The notes under the pieces were generated by a model, which worked only from the letters and a program-made list of their open reading frames with translations, made no database searches and had not been told where the DNA came from. Position numbers and translations under genes: made by a program. From Methylopumilus sp003533095 (lineage in GTDB: Bacteria > Pseudomonadota > Gammaproteobacteria > Burkholderiales > Methylophilaceae), in the NCBI GenBank assembly GCA_963977845.1, contig CAXBPZ010000021.1, positions 1-17,363 on the forward strand: a DNA stretch of 17,363 nucleotides, in the 5' to 3' direction. Below are positions 1 through 6,979 of the stretch, in pieces. The stretch's first letter is position 1. Each line of letters begins with the position of its first letter.

Positions 1-73
1 AGGTTTACGTTTTGCGATTCGTGAAGGTGGCCGCACAGTAGGTGCTGGTGTTGTTGCTAAGGTGATTGAATAG
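1..73 (+). CDS. tuf: Elongation factor Tu, C-terminal end (partial)
   Basis: The frame opening at position 2 reads GLRFAIREGGRTVGAGVVAK then VIE and a TAG stop at 71-73. This is the invariant C-terminal strand pair of EF-Tu domain III, the GTPase that delivers aminoacyl-tRNA to the ribosome. Only 23 codons are in the window; the rest lies upstream. Its position directly before rpsJ is the usual str-S10 junction (rpsL-rpsG-fusA-tuf-rpsJ). Only 53 bases separate it from rpsJ, and they hold a ribosome binding site but no clear promoter or terminator, so rpsJ is probably co-transcribed with tuf. Confidence 0.95.
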   Translation, partial: GLRFAIREGGRTVGAGVVAKVIE

Positions 74-126
74 TTTTTTAAAAATTAATACCGCAAGGTA
101 TTCGCTCTTTGGAAAGGTAGTAAAAA

Positions 127-435
127 ATGCAAAGTCAGAAAATTCGTATACGTTTGAAGGCGTTTGATTATCGTTTAATCGATCAATCTGCTCAAGAAAT
201 CGTTGAAACCGCAAAAAGAACAGGTGCTGTTGTTAAAGGCCCTGTCCCGCTACCTACTCGAATTGAAAGATTCGATATTTTAAGATCGCCACATGTGAAT
301 AAGACATCACGCGATCAATTTGAAATAAGAACTCATCAAAGATTGATGGATATCTTAGATCCAACGGATAAAACAGTAGATGCTTTAATGAAACTGGATT
401 TAGCTGCTGGGGTTGATGTAGAAATTAAGTTGTAA
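127..435 (+). CDS. rpsJ: 30S ribosomal protein S10 (NusE)
   Basis: A 102-residue protein, one shorter than the E. coli homologue. It has the family landmarks IRIRLKAFD at the start, ETAKRTGA, the PLPTR loop, SPHVNK and EIRTH. S10 sits in the head of the small subunit and, as NusE, pairs with NusB in transcription antitermination and links RNA polymerase to the ribosome. The ATG at 127 follows a GGAAAGG Shine-Dalgarno at 111-117. The E. coli S10 operon has its L4-regulated leader before this gene; here the short gap after tuf leaves little room for one. A promoter-like sequence overlaps this gene's own stop codon. Confidence 0.97.
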   Translation: MQSQKIRIRLKAFDYRLIDQSAQEIVETAKRTGAVVKGPVPLPTRIERFDILRSPHVNKTSRDQFEIRTHQRLMDILDPTDKTVDALMKLDLAAGVDVEIKL

Positions 436-458
436 AAGTTTAAAGCGTTAGGTATAAT
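430..458 (+). promoter_or_regulatory. Putative sigma70 promoter for rplC, overlapping the rpsJ stop
   Basis: TTGTAA at 430-435 (it includes the rpsJ TAA) and a perfect TATAAT at 453-458 are separated by exactly 17 bases. A start near 465 would give a leader of about 60 nt before rplC. The -10 match is perfect and the -35 matches 4 of 6. The box spacing is seen directly; activity is inferred. Confidence 0.55.
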
Positions 459-473
459 TCCGCGCTCTTTGTA

Positions 474-499
474 GAAATCGGTCAATTGTAATCGGTTTC
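474..499 (+). promoter_or_regulatory. Hairpin in the rplC leader
   Basis: GAAATCG at 474-480 can pair with CGGTTTC at 493-499: seven pairs including one G-U, with a 12-nt loop. The word AATCGGT is also directly repeated at 477-483 and 491-497. It lies between the putative promoter and the rplC ribosome binding site (AAGGA near 516-520). It could be an autoregulatory target, but it shows no recognisable resemblance to the E. coli L4 leader. Confidence 0.3.
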
Positions 500-527
500 G
501 TTTAATAATAATTATAAGGATACGATC

Positions 528-1172
528 ATGAGCTTAGCGCTTATTGGTCGCAAAGTTGGTATGACAAGGGTGTTTACAGAGGATGGCACTAGCATTCCTG
601 TAACGGTACTTGAAGTTTTACCTAACCGCGTGACGCAGATCAAAACAATCGCTTCGGATGGCTATACTAGCCTTCAACTAGCCTATGGTGCGACAAAAGC
701 TACCAAGCTTGATAAAGCACTTACAGGACATTACGCTAAAGCAGGTGTAACAGCAGGTACTGGATTACACGAAACTGCAATCAAAGAAGAAGATGTAGCT
801 AATTTCCCTTTAGGCACAAATATCACAGTAGAAAACTTTAAAGAAGGACAGCTTGTTGATGTCACAGGTACATCAATTGGTAAAGGCTATGCTGGTGTTA
901 TTAAAAGATATCACTTTAGCTCAAATCGTGCATCGCATGGTAACTCAAGATCACACAACGTTCCTGGTTCAATCGGTATGGCTCAAGATCCAGGCCGAGT
1001 TTTCCCTGGTAAACGCATGTCCGGTCACTTAGGTGCTGTAAAAGTTACAACACAGAATTTAGAAATCGTTCGTGTAGATGCTACAAAAAATTTAATTCTC
1101 ATCAAAGGAGCAGTTCCAGGCTCCAAAGGCGGCGATGTTTTAGTTCGTGCAGCTGTGAAAGCGAGTAAATAA
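528..1172 (+). CDS. rplC: 50S ribosomal protein L3
   Basis: 214 residues, near the usual 205-215. The N-terminus LIGRKVGMTRVF and the central loop HGNSRSHNVPGSIG, followed by DPGRVFPGKRMSGHLG, are L3 signatures. L3 is an early 23S rRNA binder whose long loop reaches towards the peptidyl transferase centre. The ATG at 528 follows TATAAGGATACGATC, with AAGGA as ribosome binding site. The stop codon overlaps the next start (TAATG, one base shared), suggesting translational coupling to rplD. It is preceded by a 92-base gap with its own promoter-like boxes, which is unusual inside an S10 operon. Confidence 0.97.
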   Translation: MSLALIGRKVGMTRVFTEDGTSIPVTVLEVLPNRVTQIKTIASDGYTSLQLAYGATKATKLDKALTGHYAKAGVTAGTGLHETAIKEEDVANFPLGTNITVENFKEGQLVDVTGTSIGKGYAGVIKRYHFSSNRASHGNSRSHNVPGSIGMAQDPGRVFPGKRMSGHLGAVKVTTQNLEIVRVDATKNLILIKGAVPGSKGGDVLVRAAVKASK

Positions 1173-1798
1173 TGGAATTAAAATTACTCGATAAAAACGG
1201 AAAAGCCGCTAAGAAAAGCGTTACAGTCTCTGACGCATTATTTGGCCGTGAATTCAATGAGGCTCTTGTTCATCAGTTAGTTGTGGCGTACATGGCTAAT
1301 TCGCGCGTAGCGACTCGCTCACAAAAAACAAGAGGCACTGTAAAACATACTACTCGCAAACCTTACGCACAAAAGGGTACAGGTAATGCACGTTCTGGTA
1401 TGACTTCAAGCCCTATATGGCGTGGAGGTGGTAGAACATTTCCAAATTCACCTGATGAAAATTTCTCTCATAAAATGAATCGAAAAGCATATCGCGTAGG
1501 TATGAGATCTATTTTGTCTGAATTAGTAAGACAAGAAAGATTAAGTATTGTTGAGGAATTTAAAGTAGAGACACCAAAAACAAAACAACTCGTCGATAAA
1601 ATTAAAGACATGGGATACACACAAGGTCTTTTAGTTTTAACAGATGCGTTTGATGAAAATTTATATTTATCATCAAGAAATTTAACTAACGTAATGGTTG
1701 TAGAAGCGCAATATGCTGACCCAGTAAGTTTAGTTCAGTTTCCAAATGTAGTAGCTACAGCTGGTGCACTTAAAAAACTTGAGGAGATGCTAGCGTGA
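1172..1798 (+). CDS. rplD: 50S ribosomal protein L4
   Basis: 208 residues. The long internal loop (roughly residues 45-95) contains QKTRG, KPYAQKGTGNARSG and WRGGGRTFPNSP, the arm that lines the peptide exit tunnel together with L22. The C-terminal half carries SILSELVRQERL and LDPVSL-like motifs (ADPVSLVQF). In E. coli L4 also represses its own operon by binding the S10 leader; whether it does so here is unknown. The start shares one base with the rplC stop. The stop overlaps the rplW start by four bases (GTGA). Confidence 0.97.
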   Translation: MELKLLDKNGKAAKKSVTVSDALFGREFNEALVHQLVVAYMANSRVATRSQKTRGTVKHTTRKPYAQKGTGNARSGMTSSPIWRGGGRTFPNSPDENFSHKMNRKAYRVGMRSILSELVRQERLSIVEEFKVETPKTKQLVDKIKDMGYTQGLLVLTDAFDENLYLSSRNLTNVMVVEAQYADPVSLVQFPNVVATAGALKKLEEMLA

Positions 1799-2106
1799 GT
1801 CAAATAGTTCATACACAAGATCGTATTATTCAAGTTATTTTAGCGCCACAAATTACTGAGAAAGCAACATTTGTTGCTGATAAACATAATCAAGTGGCAT
1901 TCAAAGTAAGAACTGATGCGACTAAGTCAGAAATTAAAGCTGCTGTTGAATTGATGTTTAAAGTTGAAGTCAAAGCTGTGACATTACTCAACGTAGGTGG
2001 CAAGGTAAAAAGAGCAGGCCGTTCATTTGGTAAAAGAAATGATTGGAAAAAGGCTTATGTAAGTCTTAAGCCAGGCCAAGAGATTAATTTTGCGAGCGGT
2101 GAATAA
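1795..2106 (+). CDS. rplW: 50S ribosomal protein L23
   Basis: 103 residues with a GTG start at 1795, inside the end of rplD (GTGA overlap) and preceded by GAGGAG. Landmarks are LAPQITEKAT, KSEIKAAVELMF, the loop GKVKRAGRSFGKRNDWKKAYV and the ending LKPGQEINF. L23 sits at the tunnel exit, where trigger factor and signal recognition particle dock. The overlap and the GTG start point to strong translational coupling with L4. Confidence 0.96.
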   Translation: MSQIVHTQDRIIQVILAPQITEKATFVADKHNQVAFKVRTDATKSEIKAAVELMFKVEVKAVTLLNVGGKVKRAGRSFGKRNDWKKAYVSLKPGQEINFASGE

Positions 2107-2115
2107 GGATAAAAA

Positions 2116-2949
2116 ATGGCTTTAGTTAAAGTAAAACCAACCTCCCCAGGAAGACGCGCAGTTGTAAAGGTTGTTAATCCCGACCTTCACAAAGGCAAAC
2201 CTTTCGCACCTTTACTTGAAAAAAAGAATAAAAATGCCGGAAGAAATAGCCGTGGCGTTATTACTATTCGTCATCATGGCGGTGGTCATAAACAACATTA
2301 TCGAATGATTGATTTCAAGCGAAATAAAGATGGTATTCCTGCAAAAGTAGAGCATCTTGAATACGATCCGAACAGAACTGCCAATATTGCACTTCTTTTG
2401 TACGCGGATGGTGAAAGAAGATACATCATCGCTCCAAAAGGGGTAGCCGTTGGTGCTGAATTAATTAGTGGTTCCGAAGCACCTGTTAAAAATGGTAATG
2501 CAATGCCATTAAGAAATATTCCTGTGGGTAGCACAATTCATTGTATCGAATTACAACCTGGCAAAGGCGCACAAATGGCGCGTTCTGCTGGAACTTCTGT
2601 GCAGTTATTAGCAAGAGAAGGTACTTATGCGCAGTTAAGACTTCGTTCAGGCGAGGTAAGAAAAGTACATGTAGATTGCAAAGCAACTTTAGGTGAAGTT
2701 AGTAACGAGGAACATTCTCTTAGATCTATCGGTAAAGCAGGTGCTATGAGATGGAGAGGCGTTAGACCAACAGTGCGCGGTGTGGTTATGAACCCTGTCG
2801 ATCACCCTCATGGTGGTGGTGAAGGAAAAACTGCGGCTGGTATGCATCCAGTAAGCCCTTGGGGAACTCCAACTAAAGGCTATCGAACAAGAACAAATAA
2901 ACGTACTGATAATATGCGCGTCAGTCGTCGTCCAGCGAATAAGAGGTAA
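2116..2949 (+). CDS. rplB: 50S ribosomal protein L2
   Basis: 277 residues; E. coli L2 has 273. It contains KPTSPGRRAVVKV, RNSRGVITIRHHGGGHKQ and the C-terminal PVDHPHGGGEGKT box with its HPH at residues 230-232, the histidine region long linked to peptidyl transferase centre assembly. L2 bridges domains of 23S rRNA and contacts the small subunit. The ATG follows AAGGATAAAAA nine bases after the rplW stop. Several long open frames on the opposite strand here are shadows of this gene. Confidence 0.98.
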   Translation: MALVKVKPTSPGRRAVVKVVNPDLHKGKPFAPLLEKKNKNAGRNSRGVITIRHHGGGHKQHYRMIDFKRNKDGIPAKVEHLEYDPNRTANIALLLYADGERRYIIAPKGVAVGAELISGSEAPVKNGNAMPLRNIPVGSTIHCIELQPGKGAQMARSAGTSVQLLAREGTYAQLRLRSGEVRKVHVDCKATLGEVSNEEHSLRSIGKAGAMRWRGVRPTVRGVVMNPVDHPHGGGEGKTAAGMHPVSPWGTPTKGYRTRTNKRTDNMRVSRRPANKR

Positions 2950-2954
2950 TAGAT

Positions 2955-3230
2955 ATGGCACGTTCAGTTAAAAAAGGACCATTCATTGATGCACACTTGG
3001 CTAAGAAAGTTGAAGTTGCTTCAGGTAATCGTGATCGTAAACCAATTAAAACTTGGTCGAGAAGATCAACGATCTTACCTAACTTCATTGGTCTTACCAT
3101 TGCAATTCACAATGGCAAACAACATGTACCTGTATTGATTACAGAAAATATGATTGGACATAAATTAGGCGAATTTGCATTAACAAGAACCTTTAAAGGT
3201 CACGCTGCTGACAGAAAGGCTAAGGTATAA
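2955..3230 (+). CDS. rpsS: 30S ribosomal protein S19
   Basis: 91 residues. The sequence ARSVKKGPFIDAHLAKKV at the N-terminus, WSRRSTILPNFIGLTIAIHNG, and HVPVLITENMIGHKLGEFA followed by TRTFKGHA are diagnostic. S19 lies in the head of the 30S subunit with S13 and contacts the A-site finger. It is spaced five bases from rplB and two from rplV, so it is part of the same translation-coupled run. Confidence 0.97.
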   Translation: MARSVKKGPFIDAHLAKKVEVASGNRDRKPIKTWSRRSTILPNFIGLTIAIHNGKQHVPVLITENMIGHKLGEFALTRTFKGHAADRKAKV

Positions 3231-3232
3231 AA

Positions 3233-3568
3233 ATGGCTACTGAAGTTTCAGCTGTTCTTAAGGGCGTTCGTTTATCACCTCAAAAAGCAAGATTAGTTGC
3301 TGATTTAGTAAGAGGAAAAAAAGTAGATTACGCGCTCAATATTCTTAATTTTAGTCCAAAAAAAGGTGCTGAAATTATTAAGCGAGTAGTGGAGTCTGCA
3401 ATTGCAAATGCTGAACATAATAATGGGGCTGATATAGATGAATTGTTTATTAAAACAATTTATGTAGATAAAGGCATTATTTTAAAACGTATCCGTGCTC
3501 GCGCTAAAGGCCGTGCAGGGAAAATCACAAAACCAACTTGTCACATTAAAGTGACAGTTGGTAACTAA
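3233..3568 (+). CDS. rplV: 50S ribosomal protein L22
   Basis: 111 residues, one more than E. coli. The N-terminal LKGVRLSPQKARLVADLVRG and the C-terminal beta-hairpin RIRARAKGRAGKITKPTCH identify it. That hairpin extends into the exit tunnel opposite L4 and is where macrolide-resistance changes occur in other bacteria; no deletion or duplication is apparent here. The start lies two bases after rpsS, with only AAGG inside the end of rpsS as a weak ribosome binding site. Confidence 0.97.
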   Translation: MATEVSAVLKGVRLSPQKARLVADLVRGKKVDYALNILNFSPKKGAEIIKRVVESAIANAEHNNGADIDELFIKTIYVDKGIILKRIRARAKGRAGKITKPTCHIKVTVGN

Positions 3569-3580
3569 AGAGAAAAAAAT

Positions 3581-4378
3581 ATGGGTCAAAAAATTCATCC
3601 AATTGGTTTCCGCTTAAGTGTTCAAAAAAATTGGACATCACGTTGGTATGCTAATAGTAAAAATTTTCCCGCGATGTTAAATAATGACATCAAGGTTAGA
3701 GAATTTTTAAATAAGAAGTTAGCAAATGCTGCAGTAAGTAAAATTCTTATTGAGCGTCCTGCGAAAAATGCAAAGATTACAATTTATTCAGCAAGACCTG
3801 GAATTGTAATTGGAAAAAAAGGTGAAGATATTGAAACATTAAGATCAAGTTTACAAGCGCTTATGGGTGTTCCAGTTCATTTGAACATTGAAGAGGTTCG
3901 TAAGCCAGAAATCGACGCTACGCTTATTGCACAAAGTATCGCCCAACAATTAGAAAAACGTGTAATGTTCAGGCGCGCAATGAAAAGAGCAATGCAGAAT
4001 GCAATGAGACTTGGCGCTCAAGGTATTAAAATTATGAGCTCAGGTCGTTTAAATGGTATCGAAATTGCGAGAACAGAATGGTATAGAGAAGGCCGTGTCC
4101 CTCTTCATACACTTAGAGCTGATATAGATTATGGTGTTGCCGAAGCAAAAACAACTTACGGAATTATTGGTATTAAAGTATGGGTCTTTAAAGGTGAATT
4201 ATTTGAAGATAATACTAAAGATGTTTCACAATCATTAGATGGTGCAAGTCCAGCAATTGAAAAGACTGCTGAAGAAAAAAAACCAAGAAAACCAAGAGTC
4301 AAAAAAGAAGAAACAACGGCACAAGAGCCAGAAAAAAAAGTGAGAAAGTCGAGGGCTAAAGATGTTACAACCGGCTAG
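3581..4378 (+). CDS. rpsC: 30S ribosomal protein S3 with a lysine-rich C-terminal tail
   Basis: 265 residues against about 233 in E. coli. The start GQKIHPIGFRLSV, the KH domain with GKKG at residues 78-81 (GIVIGKKGEDIETLR), EVRKPEIDA, and the C-terminal domain GRLNGIEIARTEWYREGRVP followed by LHTLRADIDYG are all present. S3 forms part of the mRNA entry pore and its helicase. After about residue 215 comes a low-complexity tail rich in Lys, Glu, Pro and Arg (for example EKKPRKPRVKKEE). Extended S3 tails occur in several bacterial groups. The last 17 bases overlap the start of rplP. Confidence 0.97.
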   Translation: MGQKIHPIGFRLSVQKNWTSRWYANSKNFPAMLNNDIKVREFLNKKLANAAVSKILIERPAKNAKITIYSARPGIVIGKKGEDIETLRSSLQALMGVPVHLNIEEVRKPEIDATLIAQSIAQQLEKRVMFRRAMKRAMQNAMRLGAQGIKIMSSGRLNGIEIARTEWYREGRVPLHTLRADIDYGVAEAKTTYGIIGIKVWVFKGELFEDNTKDVSQSLDGASPAIEKTAEEKKPRKPRVKKEETTAQEPEKKVRKSRAKDVTTG

Positions 4379-4778
4379 ACAAAAATTTCGTAAGATGCAA
4401 AAAGGCCGAAATAAAGGCATTGCAACGACAGGAAATAAGGTAAGTTTTGGTGATTTCGGTTTAAAGGCTATTGGACGTGGTCGTCTAACAGCGCGTCAAA
4501 TTGAAGCTGCACGTCGAGTAATGACGCGTCATATTAAACGTGGTGGCCGTGTTTGGATTCGTATTTTTCCAGATCAACCAATTTCAAAAAAACCTGCTGA
4601 AGTTCGTATGGGTAATGGTAAAGGTAGTACCGAGTACTACGTAGCTCAAATCCAGCCTGGAAAAATGTTATATGAAATGGACGGAGTAACTGAAGCACTT
4701 GCGAGAGAAGCATTTAAATTAGCAGCAGCTAAGCTTCCAATTGAAACAACCTTTATTACTCGTCATATCGGAGGCTAA
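4362..4778 (+). CDS. rplP: 50S ribosomal protein L16
   Basis: 138 residues. MLQPARQKFRKMQKGRNKG, the RQIEAARRVMTRHIKRGGRVW core and RMGNGKGSTEYYVAQIQPGK are characteristic. L16 organises the A-site tRNA elbow contact and 5S/23S assembly. The ATG at 4362 is fixed by the conserved MLQP start and lies within rpsC, so the two genes overlap by 17 bases in different frames. Translation of L16 therefore probably depends on ribosomes finishing S3. Confidence 0.97.
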   Translation: MLQPARQKFRKMQKGRNKGIATTGNKVSFGDFGLKAIGRGRLTARQIEAARRVMTRHIKRGGRVWIRIFPDQPISKKPAEVRMGNGKGSTEYYVAQIQPGKMLYEMDGVTEALAREAFKLAAAKLPIETTFITRHIGG

Positions 4779-4779
4779 T

Positions 4780-4974
4780 ATGAAGACAGCTGATTTAAGA
4801 AAAAAGACAACTGAAGAATTAGGTACCGAGTTATTAGAGCTAAGAAGAGCTCAGTTCTCATTGAAAATGCAATTGGCAACTCAACAATTAAATAAGGTTG
4901 ATCAAATTGCAAAAATTAAACGTGATATCGCAAGAGTTAAAACAGTTCTTGGCGAGAAAGTTAAACAGGCTTAA
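4780..4974 (+). CDS. rpmC: 50S ribosomal protein L29
   Basis: 64 residues starting MKTADLRKKTTEELGTELLE, two long helices with the conserved RRAQFSLKMQLATQQL and KIKRDIARVKTVL. The frame is open further upstream (from 4741), but the ATG at 4780 is chosen because it matches the family start and follows GGAGG at 4770-4774. L29 sits beside L23 at the tunnel exit. It starts two bases after rplP and ends two bases before rpsQ. Confidence 0.95.
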   Translation: MKTADLRKKTTEELGTELLELRRAQFSLKMQLATQQLNKVDQIAKIKRDIARVKTVLGEKVKQA

Positions 4975-4976
4975 AT

Positions 4977-5243
4977 ATGACTGATACAAAAAAAGTTGTT
5001 AGAACCTTTACGGGAAGAGTTGTAAGCGACAAGATGGATAAGACAGTGACCGTATTGGTTGAAAGAAAAGTAAAGCATCCTTTGATTGGCAAAGTGATTG
5101 TTAAGTCAAATAAATTTCATGCTCATGATGAAAAAAATGAAAGCAAGGAAGGTGATTTGGTTGTTATTACAGAAAATCGTCCTATTTCAAAAACTAAAAC
5201 ATGGGTCGTTAGCAAAATAGTTACAAAGGCAGTGCAGGTTTAG
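4977..5243 (+). CDS. rpsQ: 30S ribosomal protein S17
   Basis: 88 residues with an OB-fold core: RTFTGRVVSDKMDKTVTVLVERK, HPLIGKVIVKSNKFHAHDE, GDLVVITENRPISKTKTW. S17 is a primary 16S rRNA binder in the body of the small subunit. It is the last gene of the S10 block. A 161-base gap with its own promoter and leader follows before rplN, the same boundary that separates the S10 and spc operons in E. coli. Confidence 0.97.
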   Translation: MTDTKKVVRTFTGRVVSDKMDKTVTVLVERKVKHPLIGKVIVKSNKFHAHDEKNESKEGDLVVITENRPISKTKTWVVSKIVTKAVQV

Positions 5244-5253
5244 TTTTAAGAAG

Positions 5254-5282
5254 TTGAGATTAAGAAGTAAATAGCATATAAT
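5254..5282 (+). promoter_or_regulatory. spc operon promoter (near-consensus sigma70)
   Basis: TTGAGA at 5254-5259 and a perfect TATAAT at 5277-5282 lie exactly 17 bases apart, with GC-containing DNA just after the -10 box and a likely start near 5288-5290. This is where the strong Pspc promoter lies in E. coli. Together with the preceding S10 run it would give extra transcription of rplN through secY and beyond. Confidence 0.8.
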
Positions 5283-5295
5283 GCGAGACTTTTTT

Positions 5296-5330
5296 GGGGT
5301 TCATAAACTATAAGTTTATAAGCTAACCCC
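5296..5330 (+). promoter_or_regulatory. Nested hairpin in the rplN (spc) leader RNA
   Basis: The outer stem is GGGGTT at 5296-5301 with AACCCC at 5325-5330. The inner stem is ATAAACT at 5303-5309 with AGTTTAT at 5313-5319 around a 3-nt loop. The hairpin would begin within about eight bases of the predicted transcript start. No U-run follows, so it is not a terminator. It could protect the 5' end or act as a protein-binding leader. About 75 nt of further leader lie between it and rplN. Confidence 0.45.
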
Positions 5331-5404
5331 CCAATACTGACCGTAGTATATCGGCTAATTAAAAGCTGGCTTTAGTAATAACGGATTAAGTTGGAGATAA
5401 ATTC

Positions 5405-5773
5405 ATGATTCAAATGCAGTCAAGATTAGAAGTTGCTGACAATACTGGCGCACGCTCAGTAATGTGCATAAAGGTATTGGGCGGCTCAAAAAGACGTTAT
5501 GCAAGTATTGGTGACATTATCAAAGTAAGTATTAAAGACGCAGCTCCTAGAGGCAGAGTAAAAAAGGGAGAAGTTTATAGTGCGGTTGTTGTGAGAACAG
5601 CAAAAGGCGTTAGAAGACCTGATGGCTCTTTAATCAAATTTGATGCAAATGCAGCCGTTCTTTTAAACAATAAATTTGAACCTATTGGAACGCGTATTTT
5701 TGGACCCGTGACCCGCGAATTGAGAACAGAGCGGTTCATGAAGATTGTTTCATTAGCACCAGAAGTTTTATAG
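5405..5773 (+). CDS. rplN: 50S ribosomal protein L14
   Basis: 122 residues. MIQMQSRLEVADNTGARSVM, IKVLGGSKRRYASIGDIIKV, VKKGEVYSAVVVRTAKGVRR and the ending RFMKIVSLAPEVL are near textbook L14. It sits at the subunit interface next to L19, and in other bacteria it is the target of the silencing factor RsfS. The ATG follows GGAG at 5393-5396. First gene of the spc block, behind a strong promoter and a structured leader. Confidence 0.97.
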   Translation: MIQMQSRLEVADNTGARSVMCIKVLGGSKRRYASIGDIIKVSIKDAAPRGRVKKGEVYSAVVVRTAKGVRRPDGSLIKFDANAAVLLNNKFEPIGTRIFGPVTRELRTERFMKIVSLAPEVL

Positions 5774-5783
5774 GAGTATACGG

Positions 5784-6101
5784 ATGAATAAGATTCGTAA
5801 AGGCGACAAAGTCATTTTAAATACAGGGAAAGATAAAGGTAAGCAAGGTGTTGTTTTAAGTGTTCTTAAAACAGGCCATGTTGTGGTTGAAGGTTTAAAT
5901 ATGGTTAAAAAACATACGAGACCTAATCCTGCAAAGAATATTCAAGGTGGAATCGTAAGTAAAGAAATGCCGCTTAATATTTCTAACGTTGCATTACTTA
6001 ACAACTTGACTCAAAAAGCGGACAGAGTCGGAATTAAAAAATTAGATGATGGCAAGAAAATCCGTGTTTTTAAATCAAACAACGAAGCGGTTGACGCATA
6101 G
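5784..6101 (+). CDS. rplX: 50S ribosomal protein L24
   Basis: 105 residues. The KOW motif is at residues 5-30 (RKGDKVILNTGKDKGKQGVV), followed by LNMVKKHTRPNP and GGIVSKEMPLNISNVAL. L24 is an assembly initiator that binds the 5' end of 23S rRNA. The ATG follows AGGAG ten bases after rplN. The rplX-rplE junction is where S8 represses the operon in E. coli; I see no clear S8-type structure in the short junction here. Confidence 0.96.
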   Translation: MNKIRKGDKVILNTGKDKGKQGVVLSVLKTGHVVVEGLNMVKKHTRPNPAKNIQGGIVSKEMPLNISNVALLNNLTQKADRVGIKKLDDGKKIRVFKSNNEAVDA

Positions 6102-6109
6102 GAAAAGAA

Positions 6110-6649
6110 ATGGCTCGATTAAAAGAATTTTATAAAACAGAAGTCATTAAAAAAATGACTGAACAATTTGGTTATACATCACCAATGCAAGTGCCTAGAA
6201 TTGAAAAAATTACTTTGAATATGGGTGTAGGTGAGGCAGTAGCTGACAAGAAAATTATGGAGCACGCTGTTGGCGACATGGAAAAAATTGCTGGTCAAAA
6301 AGCTATTGTTACAAAAGCTAAAAAATCAGTGGCAGCATTTAAGATTCGTGATGATTATCCAGTGGGCTGTAAAGTCACTCTTCGTAGAGATCGCATGTAT
6401 GAATTCTTAGATCGACTCGTCACAATCGCAATCCCACGAATTAGAGACTTTAGAGGTATTTCTGCAAGATCATTTGATGGTCGTGGAAATTACAATATGG
6501 GTGTTAAAGAGCAGATTATTTTTCCTGAAATTGAATACGACAAAATCGATGCATTAAGAGGGATGAATATCACAATTACAACGACAGCAAAAACTGACGA
6601 AGAAGCAAAAGCATTGTTATCTGCGTTCAGTTTTCCATTTAGAAACTAG
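6110..6649 (+). CDS. rplE: 50S ribosomal protein L5
   Basis: 179 residues, the same length as E. coli L5. FGYTSPMQVPRIEKITLNMGVG, KAKKSVAAFKIRDDYPVGCKV, TLRRDRMYEFLDRLV and the ending LLSAFSFPFRN are conserved. L5 binds 5S rRNA with L18 and L25 in the central protuberance and contacts the P-site tRNA. GGAAAAG upstream of the ATG is the ribosome binding site. Confidence 0.97.
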   Translation: MARLKEFYKTEVIKKMTEQFGYTSPMQVPRIEKITLNMGVGEAVADKKIMEHAVGDMEKIAGQKAIVTKAKKSVAAFKIRDDYPVGCKVTLRRDRMYEFLDRLVTIAIPRIRDFRGISARSFDGRGNYNMGVKEQIIFPEIEYDKIDALRGMNITITTTAKTDEEAKALLSAFSFPFRN

Positions 6650-6658
6650 GTTTAGACT

Positions 6659-6964
6659 ATGGCTAAAATGTGCATGACAGAACGCGAATTAAAACGACGC
6701 AATATGGTTGAGAAATTTAAAGCTAAACGCGCCGCTTTAAATGAAATTATTTCTGATATCAACGCATCTTCAGAACAAAAACAAGAAGCGAGACAGAAAT
6801 TACAAAGTTTACCCCGCAATTCAAGTCCAGTTAGATTAAGAAATCGCTGTTCTCTAACAGGTCGTCCAAGAGGCGTATACAGCAAGTTCGGGATTGGTCG
6901 AAGTAAATTAAGAGATTTAATGATGCGAGGCGAAGTGCCTGGCGTGATTAAAGCAAGTTGGTAA
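6659..6964 (+). CDS. rpsN: 30S ribosomal protein S14 (long, zinc-free type)
   Basis: 101 residues with MAKMCMTERELKRRNMV at the N-terminus, and PVRLRNRCSLTGRPRGVYSK and SKLRDLMMRGEVPGV near the end. The CxxC pairs of the short zinc S14 are absent, so this is the C-minus paralogue type that does not need zinc. It is inserted late in the 30S head. The ribosome binding site is weak (AGGTTTAG, shared with the end of rplE), suggesting re-initiation after rplE. Confidence 0.96.
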   Translation: MAKMCMTERELKRRNMVEKFKAKRAALNEIISDINASSEQKQEARQKLQSLPRNSSPVRLRNRCSLTGRPRGVYSKFGIGRSKLRDLMMRGEVPGVIKASW

Positions 6965-6979
6965 TAGGAGAAAAATAAT

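Noticed and set aside
2298..2961. Three minus-strand open frames (66-90 codons) antisense to rplB
   Set aside because: They overlap a textbook L2 gene, have no matching domains or ribosome binding sites, and are expected shadows in AT-rich DNA.
4741..4779. Longer rpmC start at 4741
   Set aside because: It would add 13 non-conserved residues inside rplP. The ATG at 4780 has a strong GGAGG and the conserved MKTADLR start.
6085..6125. S8 repressor-binding structure at the rplX-rplE junction, as in E. coli
   Set aside because: The junction is only eight bases and I could not see a convincing stem with the S8 consensus in the flanking sequence.
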